Source of the DNA: Deltaproteobacteria bacterium
Lineage (GTDB): Bacteria; Desulfobacterota; Deferrimicrobia; Deferrimicrobiales; Deferrimicrobiaceae
Assembly (NCBI GenBank): GCA_017889845.1
Contig: JAGGAJ010000014.1
Location: forward strand, 1-18,189
DNA length: 18,189 bases
Reading direction: 5' to 3'
The notes below the pieces were generated by a model. The model saw nothing but the letters and a program-made list of their open reading frames with translations, was not told the DNA's origin and did no database searches. The position numbers and the translations under genes were made by a program. Of this stretch, positions 1 to 6,875 are shown one piece after another (position 1 is the stretch's first letter; every line of letters starts with the position of its first letter).

Positions 1-821
1 TATGACAGGGCGTACCCGATGGGAATCCGCATGTCGGGGATCCCCATCTGGGCGAGGACGCTCCCGTCGCAGAACTCCACCATCGAGTGGACGACCGACT
101 GGGGGTGGATCAGCACGTCGATGCGAGACGGCGGAATGCCGAAGAGCCAGCGCGCCTCGATCACCTCCAGCCCCTTGTTCATCAGCGTCGCCGAATCCAC
201 GGTGATCTTCGCGCCCATCCTCCAGGTGGGATGCCCCAGCGCCTCCTCCACGGTGGCGGCGCGCATGCGCGATAGGCTGTGGTTGCGGAACGGCCCCCCC
301 GAGGCGGTGAGGATGATCCGGCGCACGTCCTCCCGGCGGTGGCCGCCGATCGCCTGGAACACCGCGGAGTGCTCGCTGTCCACCGGGAGGATCGCCGCCT
401 TCCCCCGCCGCGCCGCGGCGGTGACGAACCTCCCCGCCATCACGAGGAGTTCCTTGTTCGCGAGGGCGATCCGTTTCCCGCGCTCCGCGGCGGCGATCAC
501 GGGCCGGATCGACGAAACCCCGGAAGCGGCCGCCAGGACGATGTCGGCGTCATCCCGGCACGCCGCCTCGAGCATCCCCTCCTCGCCCCGCAGGACGCGT
601 GTTCCCCTCGGAAGCGCCCCCCTCATCGACGTCCCGTCCCGTTCGGAGAGGCAGACGACGTCCGGACGGTGCTTGCGGGCGAGCGATGCGAGCGCCCTCG
701 CGTTGCGTCCCGCGCACAGGGCGACGACCCGGAACCGCCGCGGGAACCGGGCGATGACGTCGAGGGCGTTCCGCCCCACCGAACCGGTGGCGCCCAGCAC
801 GACGACCCCCTGCCGGCGCAC
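1..821 (-). CDS. dxr: 1-deoxy-D-xylulose 5-phosphate reductoisomerase, C-terminus cut by window edge
   Basis: DXR converts 1-deoxy-D-xylulose 5-phosphate to 2-C-methyl-D-erythritol 4-phosphate with NADPH, the committed step of the MEP isoprenoid pathway, in the cytoplasm. About 273 residues are present and the frame runs open to the window edge, so roughly the last third is missing. The N-terminal NADPH loop GATGSVG is at residues 10-16. The motif PVDSEHSA supplies metal ligands D148 and E150, and DSATLMNKGLE supplies the third, E219. The motifs HPQSVVHSMVEF and GIPDMRIPIGYAL follow, as in the family. The start is taken as GTG at 821, 4 bases after the cdsA stop, because it places the nucleotide loop close to the N-terminus as usual; a GGGGTGA stretch upstream could serve as ribosome site. 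It is the last visible gene of the rpsB operon. DXR makes the precursor of the polyprenyl chain built by UppS two genes upstream. Confidence 0.96.
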   Translation of the reverse strand, partial: MRRQGVVVLGATGSVGRNALDVIARFPRRFRVVALCAGRNARALASLARKHRPDVVCLSERDGTSMRGALPRGTRVLRGEEGMLEAACRDDADIVLAAASGVSSIRPVIAAAERGKRIALANKELLVMAGRFVTAAARRGKAAILPVDSEHSAVFQAIGGHRREDVRRIILTASGGPFRNHSLSRMRAATVEEALGHPTWRMGAKITVDSATLMNKGLEVIEARWLFGIPPSRIDVLIHPQSVVHSMVEFCDGSVLAQMGIPDMRIPIGYALS

Positions 822-825
822 CGGG

Positions 826-1638
826 TCACCCCGCCAGCGGCGACATCGCCGCGAGGAGGTAGAGGGGGGGGCCTGCGGCGAGGATCGCGTCCGCCCGGTC
901 GAACATTCCGCCGTGCCCGGGGAACAGGGTCCCGCTGTCCTTCACTCCTGCGGCGCGCTTCAGCATCGACTCGAACAGATCGCCGGCCTGCCCGGTCACT
1001 CCCACGGCAAGGCCCGCGGCGGCCGCGTACCATGCCGGGATTGCCGGAAGGAACGCCAGGCCGCACAGGACGGCGCACGCCACGCTCCCGAGGAGCCCGC
1101 CGAGCGCACCCTCCACGGTCTTGTTGGGGGAGAGAACGGGGGCGAGCTTCTGTTTCCCGAAGGCCTTCCCGGCACCGTAGGCGAAGGTATCCCCCACCGA
1201 CACCGAGAGGACCCCCAGCAGCACCCAGAACTCCCCGCGGGGGAGGAAGAGGACCCGCGGGTACATGGAGAGGAGTCCGCCCACGTACACCGCCACCAGA
1301 ACCAGCGTCGCACCCTTTCGCACCTTCTCCGCCGGGTCCGACGGCCCCGGCAGGGCGTGGTAGGCGGCCAGCAGGACGCACGAAAGTACGGCGGGCAGCA
1401 CGAGGGAGCACGGCAGGAGCGCCCCCCCGAAGAAGATCCCGGAGGCCAGCAGAACGCCGGCGAAGAGGTCCCGGGACGCCGGCAGGAACATCCGGAGGAA
1501 CTCGTGGGCGCAGAGCACGACCGCGATTCCGGCGAAGAGGAGGAACGGCCAGGCGAGCGGCTGCCCCTTCCCGTACAGGATCGAGGCGACCAGGAGCGGG
1601 AGGAGAACGGCGGCGGTGGCGATCCGCTTCCAGAGCAT
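826..1638 (-). CDS. cdsA: Phosphatidate cytidylyltransferase (CDP-diacylglycerol synthase)
   Basis: CdsA is an integral membrane enzyme that makes CDP-diacylglycerol from phosphatidic acid and CTP, the branch point of phospholipid synthesis. The 270-residue product is of normal length and is largely hydrophobic, with several predicted membrane segments starting at residues 5-22. The C-terminal family signature is complete at residues 224-250: SMLKRAAGVKD followed by PGHGGMFDRAD, with the conserved lysine, aspartates and the HGG turn. The motif SPNKTVEG in mid-protein is also typical. The ATG at 1638 lies two bases after the uppS stop, so translational coupling is likely, and the stop lies 4 bases before the dxr start. 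A longer frame upstream of this ATG reads through uppS out of frame and is not coding. Confidence 0.96.
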   Translation of the reverse strand: MLWKRIATAAVLLPLLVASILYGKGQPLAWPFLLFAGIAVVLCAHEFLRMFLPASRDLFAGVLLASGIFFGGALLPCSLVLPAVLSCVLLAAYHALPGPSDPAEKVRKGATLVLVAVYVGGLLSMYPRVLFLPRGEFWVLLGVLSVSVGDTFAYGAGKAFGKQKLAPVLSPNKTVEGALGGLLGSVACAVLCGLAFLPAIPAWYAAAAGLAVGVTGQAGDLFESMLKRAAGVKDSGTLFPGHGGMFDRADAILAAGPPLYLLAAMSPLAG

Positions 1639-1640
1639 CG

Positions 1641-2393
1641 CTACTTCGCGGGGGGCGCGCCGGCCTGCTCGCCCGTGAGCCCGTACCGCCGGTGGCGCCG
1701 GGTGTACTCCTCCAATGCCTGGAGGAACTCGGATTTTCCGAAGTCGGGCCACAGAACGTCCGTGAAGACGTACTCGGCGTAAGCGGACTGCCAGAGGAGG
1801 AAGTTGCTCACCCGGATTTCCCCGCTCGTGCGGATCACGAGGTCGGGATCGGGCATGCCAGCCGTGTCGAGGCGGGATGCGAAGACGTCCTCCGTGACGG
1901 CCTCCGGCCGGATCGTCCCCGCCGCCGCATCCGCCGCGAGAGCCCGCGCGGCGCGAACGATCTCGTTGCGCCCCGCGTAGGAGAGCCCCAGGGTCAGGGT
2001 CATCCCGGCGTTCCCCTCCGTGGCGCTCATGGTGCGGGAGAGGATCTGGCGCACGGCCAGGGGCAGGGAGGGGATTTCCCCTATGACGCGGAGGCGGATC
2101 CCGTGCCGCAGGAGGTCCGGCAACTCGCTCCCGAGGAACTCCTGGAGCAGGGCCATCAGCGTACGGACTTCCGGCTCGGGACGGCCCCAGTTCTCGAGGG
2201 AGAACGCGTACAGGGTGAGGTAGGGTATGCCGAGTTCGCGGGCGCACTCCGAAACGGCGCGGACCGCCCGGACGCCCATCCGGTGCCCCTCGACCCGGGG
2301 GAGACCCCGAAGCGCCGCCCACCGGCCGTTCCCGTCCATGATGACGGCCACGTGCCGCGGCAGGGCGGGAGGGGCGGAACCGGTGGATGCCAT
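1641..2393 (-). CDS. uppS: Isoprenyl transferase (undecaprenyl diphosphate synthase)
   Basis: This cis-prenyltransferase extends farnesyl diphosphate with isopentenyl diphosphate to make undecaprenyl diphosphate, the lipid carrier for peptidoglycan and surface polysaccharides. The 250-residue protein has the signature HVAVIMDGNGRWA at residues 14-26, with D20 as the catalytic, Mg-binding aspartate. YAFSLENW lies in the hydrophobic cleft region, and DLVIRTSGEIRVSNFLLWQ near residue 195 supplies the diphosphate-binding arginines. Length and motif order match the family. The start ATG lies 28 bases after the frr stop and the stop lies two bases before cdsA. It sits between the recycling factor and CDP-DAG synthase genes, an order widely conserved in proteobacteria. 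The alternative shorter product (C15 or C55 chain) cannot be judged from sequence alone. Confidence 0.96.
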   Translation of the reverse strand: MASTGSAPPALPRHVAVIMDGNGRWAALRGLPRVEGHRMGVRAVRAVSECARELGIPYLTLYAFSLENWGRPEPEVRTLMALLQEFLGSELPDLLRHGIRLRVIGEIPSLPLAVRQILSRTMSATEGNAGMTLTLGLSYAGRNEIVRAARALAADAAAGTIRPEAVTEDVFASRLDTAGMPDPDLVIRTSGEIRVSNFLLWQSAYAEYVFTDVLWPDFGKSEFLQALEEYTRRHRRYGLTGEQAGAPPAK

Positions 2394-2406
2394 GGGAATC
2401 GCGCCG

Positions 2407-2423
2407 GACGGGGAGGCCCCGTC
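2407..2423 (-). promoter_or_regulatory. Short perfect hairpin at the frr-uppS junction
   Basis: A 7-bp perfect inverted repeat (GACGGGG, 3-base loop, CCCCGTC) overlaps the frr stop codon and lies 13 bases before the uppS start. No U tract follows, so it is not a normal intrinsic terminator. It could pause polymerase, mark an RNA processing site or tune uppS translation. GC-rich 7-bp stems also arise by chance in such DNA, so the functional reading is weak. Confidence 0.35.
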
Positions 2424-2976
2424 AGACCTCCAGGATCTCCTGCTCCTTGGTCTTGAGGATGTCGTCGATCTTCTTCACGCTGGCGTCCGTCTCCTTCTGG
2501 ATCCGGTCCTGCCCCCGCTTGACGTCGTCCTCGGAGATCTCCTTTTTTTTCTCCCGGTCCTTGAGCTTTTCGATCGCCTCCCGCCGCACGTTGCGAACGG
2601 CCACGCGGGCGTCCTCGGCCATCTTCCGGACCACCTTCGCGAGCTCCTTCCGCCGCTCCTCGGTCAGCGGCGGGATGGGGATGCGGACGACCTTCCCGTC
2701 GCTCGCGGGGTTGAGGCCCAGCCCGCCCGCCTGGATCGCTTTCTCGATCGGACCGATCATCTTGGCATCCCACGGGGTGATGGTGATCAGCCGGCTCTCC
2801 GGGACGGAAAGCGTACCCACCTGCTGGAGCGGGGTGGGGGTGCCGTAATAGTCCACCTTGACCCCGTCCAGGAGGGAGAACGAGGCGCGGCCGGTCCGCA
2901 CCTTCCCCAGTTCCTTCCGGAACGACTCGATGCTCCTCTCCATGCGGGCGACGGTTTCCTTGGCCAGAGCTTCCAT
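2422..2976 (-). CDS. frr: Ribosome recycling factor
   Basis: RRF works with EF-G to split the post-termination ribosome and free mRNA and tRNA. The product is 184 residues, essentially the family's standard length. It is rich in charged helical sequence, with the typical features: an N-terminal helix MEALAKETVARMERSIESF, the segment KVRTGRASFSLLDGVKVDYY, and a C-terminal helix with ARVAVRNVRREAIEKLK. These correspond to domain I (three-helix bundle) around the beta-domain II in the middle (about residues 30-105). The ATG follows the pyrH TAG stop directly (TAGATG), which indicates strong coupling within the operon. Confidence 0.97.
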   Translation of the reverse strand: MEALAKETVARMERSIESFRKELGKVRTGRASFSLLDGVKVDYYGTPTPLQQVGTLSVPESRLITITPWDAKMIGPIEKAIQAGGLGLNPASDGKVVRIPIPPLTEERRKELAKVVRKMAEDARVAVRNVRREAIEKLKDREKKKEISEDDVKRGQDRIQKETDASVKKIDDILKTKEQEILEV

Positions 2977-3702
2977 CTACTTCCCTCCGTGGACCACGGT
3001 GCCGATCTTCTCCCCGAGCACGACCTTGAGGATGTTCCCCCTCCGGGTGAGGCTGAACACGACGATGGGGAGGTTGTTGTCCATGCACAAGGAGATGGCC
3101 GTGGCGTCCATGACCTTGAGGTTCCTCTGCAGCACGTCGATGTAGGTGAGGCGGGCGAACTTCCTGGCCTTCGGATCGACCATCGGGTCGCGGTCGTACA
3201 CGCCGTCGACCTTGGTGGCCTTGAGGATGGCGTCGGCGTTGATCTCCATCGCCCGGAGCGCCGCCGCGGTGTCGGTGGTGAAGTACGGGTTCCCGGTCCC
3301 GGCCGCGAAGATCACCACCCGGCCCTTCTCGAGGTGGCGCAGCGCACGGCGGCGGATGTGGGGCTCGGCGATGGCACGCATCTCGATCGCGGAGAGGACG
3401 CGGGTGGTGACCCCGTCGCGCTCGAGCACGTCCTGGAGGGCGAGGCTGTTCATCACCGTCGCCAGCATCCCCATGTAGTCCGCCGAGGCGCGGTCGATGC
3501 CGAAGTCCCGGCTGGTGCGGATGCCGCGGAAGATGTTCCCGCCGCCGACCACGAGGGCCACCTCGACCCCCAGAGCGGTCACCTCCCGGATTTCGTCGGA
3601 AAGGCCCGCGAGGACCTTCTCGTCGATGCCGTACGCCTGCCGGCCCAACAGGGCCTCACCCGACAGCTTCAGCAGGATCCGGCGGTACGACGGTTTCGCC
3701 AC
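2977..3702 (-). CDS. pyrH: UMP kinase
   Basis: PyrH is the bacterial UMP kinase of the amino-acid-kinase fold, which phosphorylates UMP to UDP with ATP; the family is hexameric and usually activated by GTP and inhibited by UTP. Visible motifs are RRILLKLSGEALLG at the N-terminus (phosphate-binding lysine), VVGGGNIFRG in the glycine-rich loop, and SLCMDNNLPIVVFSL near the C-terminus. The start is chosen as GTG at 3702, giving 241 residues with N-terminus MAKPSYRRILLKL, which lines up with known family members. A GGGAG sits 5 bases upstream. A GTG at 3738 overlaps the tsf stop (GTGA) and would add 12 proline-rich residues with no counterpart, so it is less likely. With the chosen start, the gap to tsf is 32 bases. 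The frr ATG follows the stop directly. Confidence 0.96.
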   Translation of the reverse strand: MAKPSYRRILLKLSGEALLGRQAYGIDEKVLAGLSDEIREVTALGVEVALVVGGGNIFRGIRTSRDFGIDRASADYMGMLATVMNSLALQDVLERDGVTTRVLSAIEMRAIAEPHIRRRALRHLEKGRVVIFAAGTGNPYFTTDTAAALRAMEINADAILKATKVDGVYDRDPMVDPKARKFARLTYIDVLQRNLKVMDATAISLCMDNNLPIVVFSLTRRGNILKVVLGEKIGTVVHGGK

Positions 3703-3734
3703 GGAATCTCCCGGGGGCTGGGGCAAATCGCCGG

Positions 3735-4655
3735 TCACCCCTGCCCGAGCTGTTTCGCCACCTCGGCGGCCAAATCATCCGACCGCTTCGCAAGCCCCTC
3801 GCCGACCTGGAACCGGACGAAACGCCGCACGGAGACCTCCACTCCCGTGGTCTTCCCGATCTCCGCGAGCAGCTGCCCGACCTTCCGGTCCGGATCCTTG
3901 ATGAATGCCTGCTCCATGAGGCAGAAGTCGGCGAAATATTTCTCCAGCTTCCCCCCGGCGATCTTGTCCAGGATCTTGTCGGGCTTCCCGGACGCCCTCG
4001 CCTGGTCGCGGTAGATGGCCTTCTCGTGCTCCACCACCTCCGCCGGCACGTCCCTCCGGCTGACGTACGTCGGGTTTGCCGCAGCCACCTGCATCGCCAG
4101 GTCCTTGGCGAGCAGCGAAGCCCCCGGGTTCCCGGGCGCGGCGCCGGAGAGCTCCACCATCACCCCGATCTTCCCGCCGGCGTGGATGTACTGCGAGACC
4201 AATCCCGGCGCCCCCGCGGGGAGCTCGAAGCGGGCGAACCGGCGGAAGGAGATCTTCTCGCCGATCTTGGCCACCTTCGCGTTGAGCTTCTCGGCGAGGG
4301 TACCGCCGCCAGCCGGGAGCAGCAGCGCCTCCTCCACGTCCCCGGGCGCCTTCACGTTCACCAGCTCCGCGATCTCCCCCGCCAGCCCGGCGAAGTCGTC
4401 GGTCTTGGCCACGAAGTCGGTCTCGCAGTTGACCTCCACGAGCGTCCCCGCCCCGGGCCCAACGTGCGCGCACACCAGCCCTTCGGACGCGATGCGGCCC
4501 GCCCTCTTGGCCGCCGCCGCAAGCCCCTTCGTCCGGAGGTGGTCGATCGCCTTGTCCATGTCCCCCCCCGCCGCGGCGAGGGCCGCCTTGCAATCCATCA
4601 GGCCCGCGCCTGTCTTCTCGCGCAGGTTCCTGACCATTTCGGAAGTGATCTGCAT
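3735..4655 (-). CDS. tsf: Translation elongation factor Ts
   Basis: EF-Ts is the guanine nucleotide exchange factor that regenerates EF-Tu-GTP. The product is 306 residues, slightly longer than the E. coli protein. The N-terminal UBA-like domain with EMVRNLREKTGAGLMDCKAAL spans about residues 5-27, and the core motif LVEVNCETDFVAKTDDF follows near residues 70-87, contacting EF-Tu. The two dimerisation-type core subdomains and a C-terminal segment rich in charged residues follow. ATG at 4655 is chosen because the family starts with MQITSEMV-like sequence; AGGAG lies 11 bases upstream and AAGGA directly abuts the start. An upstream in-frame extension beginning in the rpsB-tsf gap has no family support. 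Confidence 0.97.
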   Translation of the reverse strand: MQITSEMVRNLREKTGAGLMDCKAALAAAGGDMDKAIDHLRTKGLAAAAKRAGRIASEGLVCAHVGPGAGTLVEVNCETDFVAKTDDFAGLAGEIAELVNVKAPGDVEEALLLPAGGGTLAEKLNAKVAKIGEKISFRRFARFELPAGAPGLVSQYIHAGGKIGVMVELSGAAPGNPGASLLAKDLAMQVAAANPTYVSRRDVPAEVVEHEKAIYRDQARASGKPDKILDKIAGGKLEKYFADFCLMEQAFIKDPDRKVGQLLAEIGKTTGVEVSVRRFVRFQVGEGLAKRSDDLAAEVAKQLGQG

Positions 4656-4685
4656 TCCTTCGTTTCTCCTGAGGAAGTATCGGTT

Positions 4686-4703
4686 CCGGGCCGCCGGGCC
4701 CGG
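4686..4703 (-). promoter_or_regulatory. Hairpin in the rpsB-tsf gap
   Basis: A 7-bp perfect stem (CCGGGCC, 4-base loop, GGCCCGG) lies in the 52-base gap between the rpsB stop and the tsf start. No run of U follows, so full termination is unlikely. Partial termination or processing between these two genes has been described in E. coli, so an analogous role in setting the S2 to EF-Ts ratio is possible; that is inference. Confidence 0.4.
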
Positions 4704-4707
4704 GAGG

Positions 4708-5526
4708 TCACTCCTTGCGGGCTTCCGAGGCGACGGCGACCTCCTCATCCCCCTCGGTGGAGATGAGCGACACGGTGACCTCCGGCGCCGCCGCCTCCTT
4801 GTCGCCCTGGGAAGCGGTCTTCTCGGCGTACGCCGCCTTCCCCTCGATGATCGCGTCGGCGACCTTGGACAGGAACAGCTTGATGGCCCGGATGGCGTCG
4901 TCGTTCCCCGGGATCACGTGGTCGATCAGGTCGGGGTCGCAGTTGGTGTCCACGATGGCGACGATGGGGATCCCCAGCCGCCGCGCCTCGAGCACGGCGA
5001 TCTGTTCGCGGGAGGGGTCGACGATAAAGAGGGCGTCCGGGAGGCGCCGCAGGTCCCGGATGCCGCCCAGCGTCTTCTCCAGCTTGGCCCGTTCCTTCTC
5101 CAGCTGGAGGACCTCCTTCTTCGGGAGGCGCTCGGCGGTCCCGTCGGTGCCGATCTCGGAGAGCTTCTGGAGCCGGTCCAGGCTCTTGCGGATCGTTGCG
5201 AAGTTCGTGAGCATCCCTCCCAGCCAGCGCTGGTTGACGAAGGGAGTGCCCGCGCGTCGAGCTTCCTCCTCCACCGCCTCCTGCGCCTGCTTCTTCGTGC
5301 CGACGAAGAGGACCGTCCTCCCCTCGGCAGCCATGCTCCGCACCGTGTCGTACGCGGCCCGGAACATCTTCACCGTCTGCTGCAGGTCGATGATGTAGAT
5401 CCCGTTGCGGGCGGTGAAGATGTACCGCTTCATCTTCGGGTTCCACCGCTTGGTCTGGTGGCCGAAGTGGACCCCCGCTTCCAGCAGCTGCTTCATGGTG
5501 ATCACAGAACTCTGCCCGTTCGCCAT
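4708..5526 (-). CDS. rpsB: 30S ribosomal protein S2
   Basis: S2 binds at the head-body junction of the 30S subunit and is needed for S1 attachment. The product is 272 residues. The N-terminal S2 signature is MKQLLEAGVHFGHQTKRWNP (residues 11-30), followed by NGIYIIDLQQT, then FVNQRWLGGMLTN, PDALFIVDPSREQIAVLEA and the second signature GIPIVAIVDTNCDPDLIDHV. The last roughly 40 residues (rich in A, E and V) extend beyond the conserved core; such variable acidic tails are common in S2. ATG at 5526 has AAGGA five bases upstream and GGAGG a little further off. It is the first gene of the operon running through tsf, pyrH, frr, uppS, cdsA and dxr, and is preceded by a structured leader. Confidence 0.97.
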   Translation of the reverse strand: MANGQSSVITMKQLLEAGVHFGHQTKRWNPKMKRYIFTARNGIYIIDLQQTVKMFRAAYDTVRSMAAEGRTVLFVGTKKQAQEAVEEEARRAGTPFVNQRWLGGMLTNFATIRKSLDRLQKLSEIGTDGTAERLPKKEVLQLEKERAKLEKTLGGIRDLRRLPDALFIVDPSREQIAVLEARRLGIPIVAIVDTNCDPDLIDHVIPGNDDAIRAIKLFLSKVADAIIEGKAAYAEKTASQGDKEAAAPEVTVSLISTEGDEEVAVASEARKE

Positions 5527-5576
5527 GCCGTCCTTTCCTCCTTCGTTTCGGGGTTTTTCCTCCGGGCGTTCCGCCC

Positions 5577-5615
5577 CTCCCCATTCACCCCGGCCTGCCG
5601 GGGCACCCCGGGGAG
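5577..5615 (-). promoter_or_regulatory. Structured 5' leader of rpsB (nested hairpin)
   Basis: In the rpsB leader, CTCCCC (5615-5610) can pair with GGGGAG (5582-5577). Nested inside is a perfect 6-bp stem CCCCGG with CCGGGG (5603-5598 with 5593-5588) around a 4-base CAGG loop. A further small hairpin (GGGCG-GAA-CGCCC) lies nearer the gene. The stem ends about 50 bases before the rpsB ATG and no U run follows. S2 leaders are autoregulated in several bacteria, so a role in S2 feedback is plausible, but the sequence was not matched to any known leader family. It could also act as an argJ 3' end. Confidence 0.45.
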
Positions 5616-5651
5616 AGTCCCGCCCGTGGGTTGTGAATGCTTAGCCGGATA

Positions 5652-5681
5652 TCTATATCATGGGCGCGCGACCCAATTCAA
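5652..5681 (-). promoter_or_regulatory. Candidate sigma-70 type promoter for the rpsB operon
   Basis: The minus strand reads TTGAAT (5681-5676), an 18-base spacer, then TATAGA (5657-5652). This matches the -35 and -10 consensus reasonably and is the AT-richest patch in the region. The -35 box overlaps the argJ stop codon. It would start transcription near 5645 and give a leader of about 120 nt before rpsB. Confidence 0.55.
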
Positions 5682-6871
5682 CTGCGGTAGCCGGCGTTGA
5701 TCCGGACGTACTGTTCGGTGAGGTCCGAGAAGTAGACGAAGGCGCTCCCCTTCCCCTGCCCCAGGTCGACGTCGATCCCGTAGGCGTCCTTCCGGATCCG
5801 TGGCGCGGCCCGGCGTTCCGCCGCCGGGTCGGGACGCATCCCGCGCCGCAGCAGGGGGACCCCCGCGAATGCCATCTCCACCTTCATGGGATCCACGGCG
5901 ATCCCCGCCCGGCCCAGCACGGCGATCACCCGGCCCCAGTTCAGGTCCGCGCCGTGGACCGCCGTCTTGACGAGGAGAGAGGAGGCGACCGCCCTCGCCG
6001 CCCGGAGCGCCTGCGCGTCGCTGCGCGCCCCCGTCACGGAAAACCGCACCACGCGGGTCGCGCCCTCGCCGTCCCGGACGATCATCAGCGCGAGGTCCAG
6101 GAGGAGGGATTCGAGTGCCTCGCGGAAGGCGGCGAGACCCGCTCCAGCCAAGGGCCGCAGCCCGCACGCCCCGTTGGCGAAGAGGGCCGCCGTGTCGTTG
6201 GTGCTCATGTCCCCGTCGACCACGATCCGGTTGAAGGTCCGGTCCGCCGCGTCCCGCATCATGCGCCGGGCGTCCTCCGGCCGGAGCGCCGCGTCGGTGA
6301 ACACGTAGGCGAGCATGGTCGCCATGTCCGGGGCGATCATCCCCGCCCCCTTGGCGATGCCGGCGAGGGTGACCGTCCTGCCGCCAGCCCGGAACCGGCG
6401 CATCCCGCGCTTCGGGAACGCGTCCGTCGTGCGGATCGCCTCCCCCGCATCCCGGATCCCCTTCGGGTCGAGGCGCCTCGCCAGGCCCGGAAGGGCGGCG
6501 ACGATCTTCCCGACGGGGAGGGGGACGCCGATGACGCCGGTGGAGCACACCAGCAGGGAGTCCTTCGGGATGCCCAGGGCCTCGCAGGCGGTCCGGGAGA
6601 TCTCCCGGACCGCGGAGATTCCGGCCGCCCCGGTGCAGGCGTTCGCGTTCCCGCTGTTCACCACGATCCCGCGCAGGCGGCCGCGGTTCCGGTTCGCCCT
6701 CCCCCAGACGACGGGGGCGGCCGCCACCCGGTTCCGGGTGAACACCACGGCGGAGACGCACGGCCGGTCGCTCACCACCAGCGCCAGGTCCGGCTTCCCC
6801 GTCCGCTTGATCCCGCAGGAAGCCCCCGAAGCCCGGAATCCCCGCACCACCATCTCCTTCGGCAGCTTCAT
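5678..6871 (-). CDS. argJ: Bifunctional glutamate N-acetyltransferase / amino-acid acetyltransferase
   Basis: ArgJ transfers the acetyl group from N-acetylornithine to glutamate (cyclic arginine pathway) and, in bifunctional forms, also makes N-acetylglutamate from acetyl-CoA. The family is Ntn-hydrolase-like and cuts itself between Ala and Thr to give alpha and beta chains. The 397-residue product carries the cleavage motif GIAKGAGMIAPDMATML, placing the cut at A184-T185 with T185 as the new nucleophile. NSGNANACTGAAG near residue 72, VDGDMSTNDT after the cut, and NWGRVIAVLGRAGI and the C-terminal YVRINAGYRS are all standard. An intact Thr argues for an active enzyme; whether it has both activities cannot be told from sequence. 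The start lies 4 bases after the secA stop with AGGGAG about 9 bases upstream. The 3' end holds the probable rpsB promoter. Confidence 0.96.
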   Translation of the reverse strand: MKLPKEMVVRGFRASGASCGIKRTGKPDLALVVSDRPCVSAVVFTRNRVAAAPVVWGRANRNRGRLRGIVVNSGNANACTGAAGISAVREISRTACEALGIPKDSLLVCSTGVIGVPLPVGKIVAALPGLARRLDPKGIRDAGEAIRTTDAFPKRGMRRFRAGGRTVTLAGIAKGAGMIAPDMATMLAYVFTDAALRPEDARRMMRDAADRTFNRIVVDGDMSTNDTAALFANGACGLRPLAGAGLAAFREALESLLLDLALMIVRDGEGATRVVRFSVTGARSDAQALRAARAVASSLLVKTAVHGADLNWGRVIAVLGRAGIAVDPMKVEMAFAGVPLLRRGMRPDPAAERRAAPRIRKDAYGIDVDLGQGKGSAFVYFSDLTEQYVRINAGYRS

Positions 6872-6875
6872 ATTA

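Noticed and set aside
19..2456. Long plus-strand open frames opposite dxr, cdsA and uppS
   Set aside because: They are antisense shadows produced by high-GC codon use in the conserved minus-strand genes; their translations are Arg/Pro/Gly-rich and without family motifs.
3703..3738. GTG start for pyrH overlapping the tsf stop (GTGA)
   Set aside because: It adds 12 residues not found in the family, while the GTG at 3702 has a well-placed GGGAG and gives the standard 241-residue length.
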